64,000 bases of DNA from Mycteria americana (lineage: Eukaryota > Chordata > Aves > Ciconiiformes > Ciconiidae). The position numbers and the translations under genes are program-made. The notes beneath the pieces are model-generated. The model had not been told where the DNA came from and did no database searches. It saw nothing but the letters and a program-made list of their open reading frames with translations. This document shows positions 52,004-61,000 of this stretch, piece after piece; position 1 is the stretch's first letter; every line of letters begins with the position of its first letter. Location: positions 11,953,501 to 12,017,500 of the forward strand of contig NC_134373.1 of NCBI RefSeq assembly GCF_035582795.1, read 5' to 3'.

Positions 52004-55000
52004 CTAGAAAATAGAACGGAACAAAATTTATTAAAAGCTTAAGGTCTAAATGCCTGTTATTGAACTTAAGTTTTGCACAATAAGCATTTTAAAAAGCAAT
52101 TACAGTAACTAACACCACTTACAACAAAGAAGGTACACTAAGTGTGTCATTCCAAATTTTTGTGACTATCTAAACTAGGAAGTAGTAAAAAAAGTATTAT
52201 TTAGAGACAGATTTTCTTATCTTTTTTTGCAGGGAGAAATTCCACTGAATGTGTTTCTAGTTTTGTATTTTTCTTTTAAAATAAAAATTAAAACCTGCTG
52301 CAGTATATTTAGTTGGAACCAAGTCTTATCTTTGGCTCTGCTAATTGTGATTTGTGCAGAGAGAGCTAGATAGGAATACATGACAAACTATTATTAAACC
52401 TAAAAAAATGAGCAGAATGTGAAAGCTCTAGAAAAAAACAGTTCTATATAATAAGAAGATACAAGCAATATTTGGGGGGGGGGGGGGGGGGGGGAAGAAA
52501 CCCACAAACAAGAAAAAACCCACACCACTGTGCAAGAGACTTCTTTCACCTTCCTACTGATGTCAGTATCTTTGTGCTGAGGCCCCCCACATAAAAAACC
52601 ACACAGTCAAATCCCGTATCCGCAAATAATTAATAAAATGCTCTCACATCTTCTCTACATTGATCTGCATTATATTAATCCTTGCTTCCCACCTGTTATG
52701 TGAGTTTAGATTCTATAGCCAACGCAGCAAGAACTGTTTACATGCAATTACACAGAAAAGGAAGAGCCTTCAGATTTTACTGCCACATACACATTTACAG
52801 AAGCTGAACTGACTAGTGTTGATGTAATGGTATAAATTCTGATCAATGCACTGTTTTCTAGTGCTTCACTCTTGCACAGTTTTAAATGTCTTACTGTTTT
52901 TCTCGCCTAATGACAAATAACGTAGATTTAATATTAAGCCTATCCTCTAGTTTACTTATCTCACTTGTTACTTGTTCTCATAACCCCTTGCACTATTAAT
53001 TTATTCCCCAGTCATTAGTTAGTGTCCTCAAAATTTGTGAGATGCTTCCATTTTACAAGTTAGAGTGCCAGGCCAATCGGCTAAAAGCCAATTGATATTC
53101 TACATTACCTGCTACTTCTACACAAGTTTCTCAATGTATTCAGCTATCTTACTATACCAAAATCTCTGTTTGTTGCATATTTCAATTATTGAAGTCCTTG
53201 GCACAGAATGCCATGTTTAAAGAATATTTTAAAGAGACGAAAAGCCATGCTGTTTTCCTTTGCTGGAAATCATCTTCAGTTGACTTTTTTGTCTCCTGGA
53301 AAGAAGTTCTGCCTGATAATTGCCACCTCTGCTATCCCAGCATACAAGAGGACATACCTGTAAACAATACTGCAACATTCTGCAAGGACCAATAGCAACT
53401 CTGAGGCCTTCCAGAGCCCCCATAACTGCCTGAATGACGTGAGGAGAGGTTTCAAACACATTAGGCCATACGTAATTTAACAAATGATTAAGAGAATCTT
53501 CACAGCCAAACCCGTAAACACCAAGAGACATATGTTGCACCACGGCACTGGCTGTTTGTCTGTGTACAAGATCCCTGCAAAGAGAACAATGGTCTGTTAA
53601 TAAATTATACTTAAAAGTAACAGGATTGGACAAGCATAGTATTTTATTTCTTTTCAATAACACTTTTTTTGAAAGCACTAATACACACTTTTAACCCATA
53701 TTTACTGACAGCAAGAGGCAGAGTAACAAAAATCAGTAAGTTAAAAAGACGGAGTTTTCTGACAAATTACCCCGCTCTAATTCTGCGGCGAAAGTACTAA
53801 CAACAGAAATCATCAAAAGCAGTTTGAATGTGAGAAGTCTTGACTCACTTAAGATGCCTGCATCACTTAAGATACTTGCATCATTTTAACCTTCAAAATT
53901 TTTAGTAAAATAGGAGTATATAATCTGAATTATTTGCAGATAATAGCTTCCAAATTATGCTGGTCACTTAACATCTTCAGCAAACAAGAACAATATGCAT
54001 ATTTGCTATCATTAAGACCCAGCTATATACTTAAAATATATGACTATGGTTAACTGTACCACAGATAGAAAGAAGTGCACTCACCTGTCCATTAAAGCAT
54101 CTTCGAGCAATGGTGTAACAGCATAAATGTAATCTTTTCCCATCTCTCCAATGTATTCGAACAGGAAAGAAAGAGATTTTAACACACCATTCTGGACATT
54201 CAGTTCTGGAACTCTGTATTCATTCATGAGTGCAGGCAGCACTGTGAAAGGTGAGCATGTTTCAGCTACAATAGCAATTGCTACTGTAGTACATACTCTG
54301 TTCTGCCTTTCCTGTACTTTCAAGTTATTTAGCAGTGTAGCCAATACATCGTGAGGCCTGGAAGAGATAACATGCGTGTCCATGTCAACAGATTCAGTGA
54401 GGATTTGGATAAAATTAGTTGAGTTTCAAACAGCAAGCGGCAGAAAGCATGGCTTAGCCCTTAAAAAAAGTTTAGACAACTGGGAAACAATATAAACCAC
54501 GAAACCATAAAACAACTCAAGCAACTGCACGATCTTATTTTAATAACCAACATTTTTTACCTTCTCTAGACTTAGCTTTTTCCCTGCCTTCTGTTCTGCC
54601 TCTTGTAAACTCTGGAGGATAGCAGTAGCCTCCCCACTATTACTCTGATCCCACAGGTAATTACAAACTTGTATAAAACCATACACATTCACAGAGATAG
54701 GCAATGTCCTGTATAGATAAGTGCAGTTATGGCATTCCTTGGTTGCTTGCTGTATCTGCATTAAGTCAGTAATCGGTCACTTATTTAAGAATATGCATAA
54801 AGATGGGAATTGTGCTTCATTCTACAATTTTCTGACTTGCAGGATCACCTTAGTGGTAAAAAAATCCTTTGCAAGTCAATAAAAGTATTGATTTGGGGAA
54901 AAATAGGAGCAGAGAGATTGATTAATTGAAGGAGCATTCATGAAAGAATACAGAGAGGGTCTGAATGCATATCACAGTATCAAAAATTCATGACACAAAC

Positions 55001-58000
55001 AGCTCTTACTACCAAATTAAACTCGAACCTTGCTAGTCTACAAGTTTAGTTCAAAAGTGCAGCACCCTATGTTAATGAGAATAGGTGACTAGTCTCCTTC
55101 TACAAAATGAGTCAAATCAAGTCTACACATTTAACATGTTAAATGCAGAGAAGTTTGAATATTTCTCACCAGAAAACTCACAATCATCACTATGTTAGGT
55201 AAGTGTGTGCAGAAGTGGATAAGCATTAAACCAACTTACCCAATAGCTTTTGCAATATAACCAAAAGTGTTCACTGTGGCTCTTCGGATAGCTTTCTTGT
55301 GAGCTTTTAGTAATTCAAGCAGTTCAAAGCAGATCCTCATCCACTCTCTTGCAGAAACATATTCTGCACCTCTGAAAGAGAACAAAGTGAGTTACCTCTT
55401 CAGTGATGTTAGCAGTTTTAAAATACAACTACATAAATTGCAGCACTTATTCATTTGCTATCAACAGAGGGATACTGCTTAAAAAATTTCCTTAATTAGG
55501 TATCTGTTAACACTAGATCTTCACTGGTTAACAGTGTACTCTATTATATTGTGTGCATTCTAAGTTTGCATAAATGGACAACATACTTCTTACAAAGTGT
55601 TGGCAAAGTAATATAATTACAATACGTTCAACAGACCATCTGCTAAATATCTCATCTTAAGCTTTATGCACAACTTAAGAAATATCAAGAGACATGACAA
55701 TAAATACCCAGATGCCAAACCTGATACTCAGCTTTAGCTTTTGCTACAATATATTTGACCCTCTGTGTGGGCAATTTTTATTGTTAGTCAGCTTACCGGT
55801 CTGCAATGCGCCCAACAAGATCAATGCAATTTTCCTGTACTTTCTCGTGTCTGTTCTTCAGAATAGGTGTAAGCCGTGGCAGCAGATCTTTGATTGGTGG
55901 CGTCATCTTGTGCATACCTATTGAATTCAAAGAGGCATATTTAGTTTTATAATGCCTTTTCATTTTGCTCTTGAACAGGCATGTAATCAATACACAAACA
56001 TACCTATAACATTCACAATAGCCTTAAGTGCTCCCAGTATGCTGCCCAGTACTTCAGGATATTCTTCACCCAGGTACTCATACAACACAACACCCAAGTG
56101 TCCCATCAGTTTTTCCTATAACCAAGTAAAAAGATTTAGTAGTTAATTTTTTTGTTCCTTCTCATTACTATGACATGATACAGCACATTTGGTAGAAGTT
56201 AATACAATACCTCTTGACAAGTCTTCATGACAACTGCAGTACGAGAGATCAGGTCAGCAGCCTGCTGCCTAACTTTAGCTGACTTGTTGTTCAAACGCCA
56301 CAAAACTGTACCACAGATCTGTGGCAAGTAGGGTTTAACTCTCTTGCCTAGAGCATTAACCACTGTGCCAAAACCATTCAGCATCACAGAATCCTGAGTG
56401 TAAAACAACAAAGGAAAATCAGACCAACAGCAACACTACATTTTAATTAAACTTGACATCATCTAAAATTGCTATTAAAATGCTAACATTCCAGAGCTTG
56501 TTTCTGGATTTCATGGATTAGAGCACTGCCATCTAAAAAGGGATTCTAAAAATCTAACTTAGAAGCATATGTTTCTGTATAACTTACAGTGAGCTAGCTT
56601 ACAATTAAAGTGAACCAAATACTAAATACCCTTGGCCATACCTCTGTGGTCTGTTCCTGAAAGGCGTACAAGATACCATCAATAAGTTGTTCTTCCAGTT
56701 TATGATCAATGTCTGCTGCCCCCAGATTTCCCATTATCTTCTCAATTGTTTCCATGACCATTTTTCTGTACTGCTCAGCCTCATCTTTCAGATCATCCAC
56801 AATTCTGGAAATAATTTCTGCTGCTCCAACTTTATTTGCCAGCTCCACAGTTGTATCAACCAACTGAAATACACAAATGTTAAGTAAGCAAGCATTGTTC
56901 AAATCTACTTGCTACATCTTGAAAATAAATTTCCCTAGTCTGAAGAGGAGAAACAGCATCATACATGTTACACCCGCTATGAACAACTGTTTTTACCTTT
57001 AGAAATCATCCAATGTTTTAAACAACACAAATGGGGTGAACTACACCACCTTACAACTGATGTAGACTCGTATTCACGGATGTAAAATGTCTTGATAGCC
57101 TCCTAAGAACCTGTGAATCTCATGGCTATGCAACTTCTAAATCTCTAGTCCAAACAAAATTCAGTTTCAGGACATACAAGACAAAATTAAGCATCTAGTT
57201 TGAATGAACATTCTAATCTGAATTTTGTTCTACTGTAAATAATTTTCCAACTAAAAAAAAACAAAATACCTGTCTGTAATTTCTTCTGTCCAATGCCATT
57301 CTGTGCTGCCAGAAGTGTTTGAAAAAAGGTGGCAAGATTTCTGTTTTAATGTAGTTTGCTTCAACACCATCCGTACCACAACACTGCTTTACCACCTGAT
57401 AGGAAATAAAAATCCAACAATTTTAATTCTGTGTAGGGTTTGGGTGGGGTTTTTTTTTGTTTTGCTTTGGTTTTTTTCTGTTTTTTTTAAGAAAAGGAAA
57501 AACATATGTATTTGATATTAATGCTAAACAATCATTCTGACATACCTTCAACACAATTTTTTTCATCTCTTCATCAGGAGACTGGAACTCTCTGATAAGG
57601 ATTAGCATGACTTCTCTGGTATAATAGTTTGCATACTCAGCATCCATGAGTGGAATCAGGTAACCAATAGCCTTCAAAAAGGCAGCCAAACCCTATTTAA
57701 ATGTAGAAATATGTCTCTAATTAGTTACAGAAGATATACATTCATTTCAGTTCAAACTAAAGAAAGTATTTTAGATATACCTTTCCTCTGTGTTGACGTA
57801 TACCCTTCCATAAAGGCTTCAGAACAGAATCAAATGACTCAATACCATAGGGAGTAGCTGCCTCAGCCAAAGCAGCAATAGCCAAAGCACTGATGGTGCG
57901 AACTTTCTGCTGCTCATCCACCAGACCTGCAAGAGAGCAGCGTTTAGTACCACTTCTTGTACTTCTTGGGACTTAAGTTCAAAATAGCAAAAACAGAGGG

Positions 58001-61000
58001 GCAGTATAAAAGGGATTAACTTATTTTCAGGAAAACTGAACCACTATTCCTCTTTCAGAGTCAGCTGAACTGTTTCTCAGTGTCAAAAGAACACACAAAA
58101 CAAGGACCTTATTATCACTGTGCCTCACTGAGGTATGAAACATTTTCCAAATATCAAGTGAATAAAAGAATCTTTACCTGAAAAAGCAGAACTTACCATG
58201 TTCAATAATTTCAACCAAGCTCCTGAGATGAGGCAAGATAGCACAACCCATAAGAATAGCAATCTGCTGTACAATCTTGATGCCAGTATGCCTAGCCTGC
58301 CAGGACTTTTTGCTTTTACAGACAGCTTTCAAGAAGGGTAACAGAGAAGGAATGCCCAACGCAGAGGCAACGACAGCAAAGGCTCGAGCTGTTGTATTTC
58401 GGACATATTCATCCATGTTATCAATATCAGGTCGCATTGTGGAGATCATTGTTGCCAAACCAGCAGCCTGAAGGAAAAACATACAAAACATACCAATTAG
58501 ATTTATTAACAGCACAGTTAATTCTTCTGCCATGCCTATAAACATGCAGCTATATGTAAGCTAAGTCGGTGCCTTAATGAAGGATGGAACTTTACCTTAG
58601 CCAAGTTTGAAATAATTTCTCTGCCTTCCACTCTAGCATAGTAGTCTTCATCAATCAGCAGTGGTTCAATGACAACAAGAATCTGAAAAAAGATGAACAA
58701 ATTAATATTTCCTTTCATACTAGATTCCATGAAACAGAGATGATTCCATGGATCCAAGCTTAAAGCTTTACGATGACCAGAAAGAATGTAAATGTATTAC
58801 GCTCTTTTTACAGCTCTCTGTCTCTAAAGGACCTGGCCCAGAGATACTACCTAGATCAGGTACGATCCCCTTCCCACCCCCAAGTGTGCATATATCATTT
58901 TTACATCATGCCTTGATACTATAAAGCCCACACTTTGATCTCACTACAAGAACTTAAAGTTTGGCTTAAGAAGAAATATGGAAGCCAATTGTGTTAAAAA
59001 AAACACATGGTAACATCCTCTTCTGATATGCAAATAAAATACACACTTCTCCCAGCAATGATCAGAAAAAGCAAATCAAAGATGAAATAGTAAACTGCAA
59101 CAGACCTTGTGTACATATGGTCGGACCAAGTCATCCAGTTTGTAAAGAATTCTGTCGATGACTTTGACAAGCAAGTGACGCTCCTGATCTTCAAGCGTTG
59201 GCGACATCAGCAGAGGCAGAATCTGATTAAACAATGGTCCTGCTCCAAATTCCCGAGCTTTATCAGTAATTTGTCGCAATGCAGCCTAAACAAAACCAAA
59301 CAGCCTCTCAGTTAAACTAAGGAAACAACACTGAACAATTACAAAACAGGGAGGTATTAACCAAGTTAAAATGTAATCCACTGTAGCCACAGGCTTCAAA
59401 ATACCTGCTCCTACCACTGCAAAACTCTACTTCAAACAATTTTATGCTGATCTGTTTAAAAATGAATGTGTGAAGAGAAAACACCCTGATGTTAGCTCCC
59501 AGATGTTCAATTTTCAAGAAAAGCATGCTCCTACTCTAATATTAAGAATGGCTCCATCTGAAAAGCAGCTTGTACAGCACTTACTTGCATCTAGGCAGCT
59601 TGGTGCTATGGTCAATTTAGAGCAAAATTGTGCAGAAAAGACTGCTCATGTGCCTTGCATAATGTGCAAGGCTGAAACTTCACTAAGAGCTACACTGCTA
59701 ATTTAAGTGTAAGAAGCAAAATCCAGAAAATTACGAAGCCCTGTAAGCAAAAAGTACTATAAATCTAGTTCCTCAGAATTGTAAAAAAAAAAATTATATA
59801 AGCCATATACTATTTAGTGATTGACATTACTGTACAAAGAGCAGCAATACCAAACTACATTGAATGCCAAACAAAAAGCCACACAGGTGTAGAAGAGGAA
59901 GAAAACGCTTAAATAGATATCAAAGTTTAGGAGATTATCTTAAAGAGAATCCGACGGACAACTGAAGCTAAACCTGAAAACAAATGCAGATTTTTAAAAA
60001 TGAAATTACATAAATACATCTGACAATTCATCTTACCTTTCTCATGGGAGGTGTGCCATTCTTTATTTTCAGAAGTAATTTCATTATTTTTCTCTCCTTC
60101 TGTTCTTCAGGACTCAAAGTTGATTCATCAACATCAACCTACAAATAATTCCAGACAAATAAATAGGCATTGCTACATATTCAAAAGAAATCAGGAAACT
60201 TTAATCAGCATGAGTGAAATCTCATTTACCAGCAGTTTATCAAAGTATTGGATATCATCTGGTTTTAGGAATGGAAGATTGCCAGATGGCTGGTCATTAA
60301 CACTCTTCATAGTCCGGTCTTCTGTCTGCATGTGGAATCCAGTCATACCACCCAAAGGCGTAGGAGTTGCTGTAAGCTTACGAGCTGGAGTGCGAATAGG
60401 TACATAACCAGCTGGTGGGGGAAGAACCTACAGAAGAAAGAACAAAATTTATCTTATCACAACAGATATAAAAAGAGGAAGGCATCAAATACAAAACATT
60501 ACTAAACTTAAATCTTCCATTTTATTTGTTTGGGGATTTGTGCAAGTGTTATTGCATACATTAGATCCCATGTTCATAGCAATACAAACAAATTCACCAT
60601 GACAGTTCCTATTTGTGCTTATCCCGTATTGATGGTATTTCAGAAGAAAGCTCACTTCCACTGCTGAGAGCTTGGATAATAAACTTTGAAGTCTTTTTAC
60701 AAAGTATTAAAGAAGCACTTCAATATCTGTATCAACACGGCGTACTTGCTGACTTAGAATTTGTGACTCTCTTCTATGTTTTTCTACACCTGGACTTCAT
60801 ATTTTTATCAGTCCCTTCAGAGCTCATTTCTGGCCTTGACAGGCCTTCACGACATTGAGAAGCAGAGTAACAACTGGCCTTTGAGATCACCTTTAGTTTT
60901 CCGTTTCTAATGGATTTACAATAAATCAGTAACCGAACTGAACAAATGTCTAAAATCAATAATCAATACTTAAATTGAAACATTCTACTTCTGGGACAAC

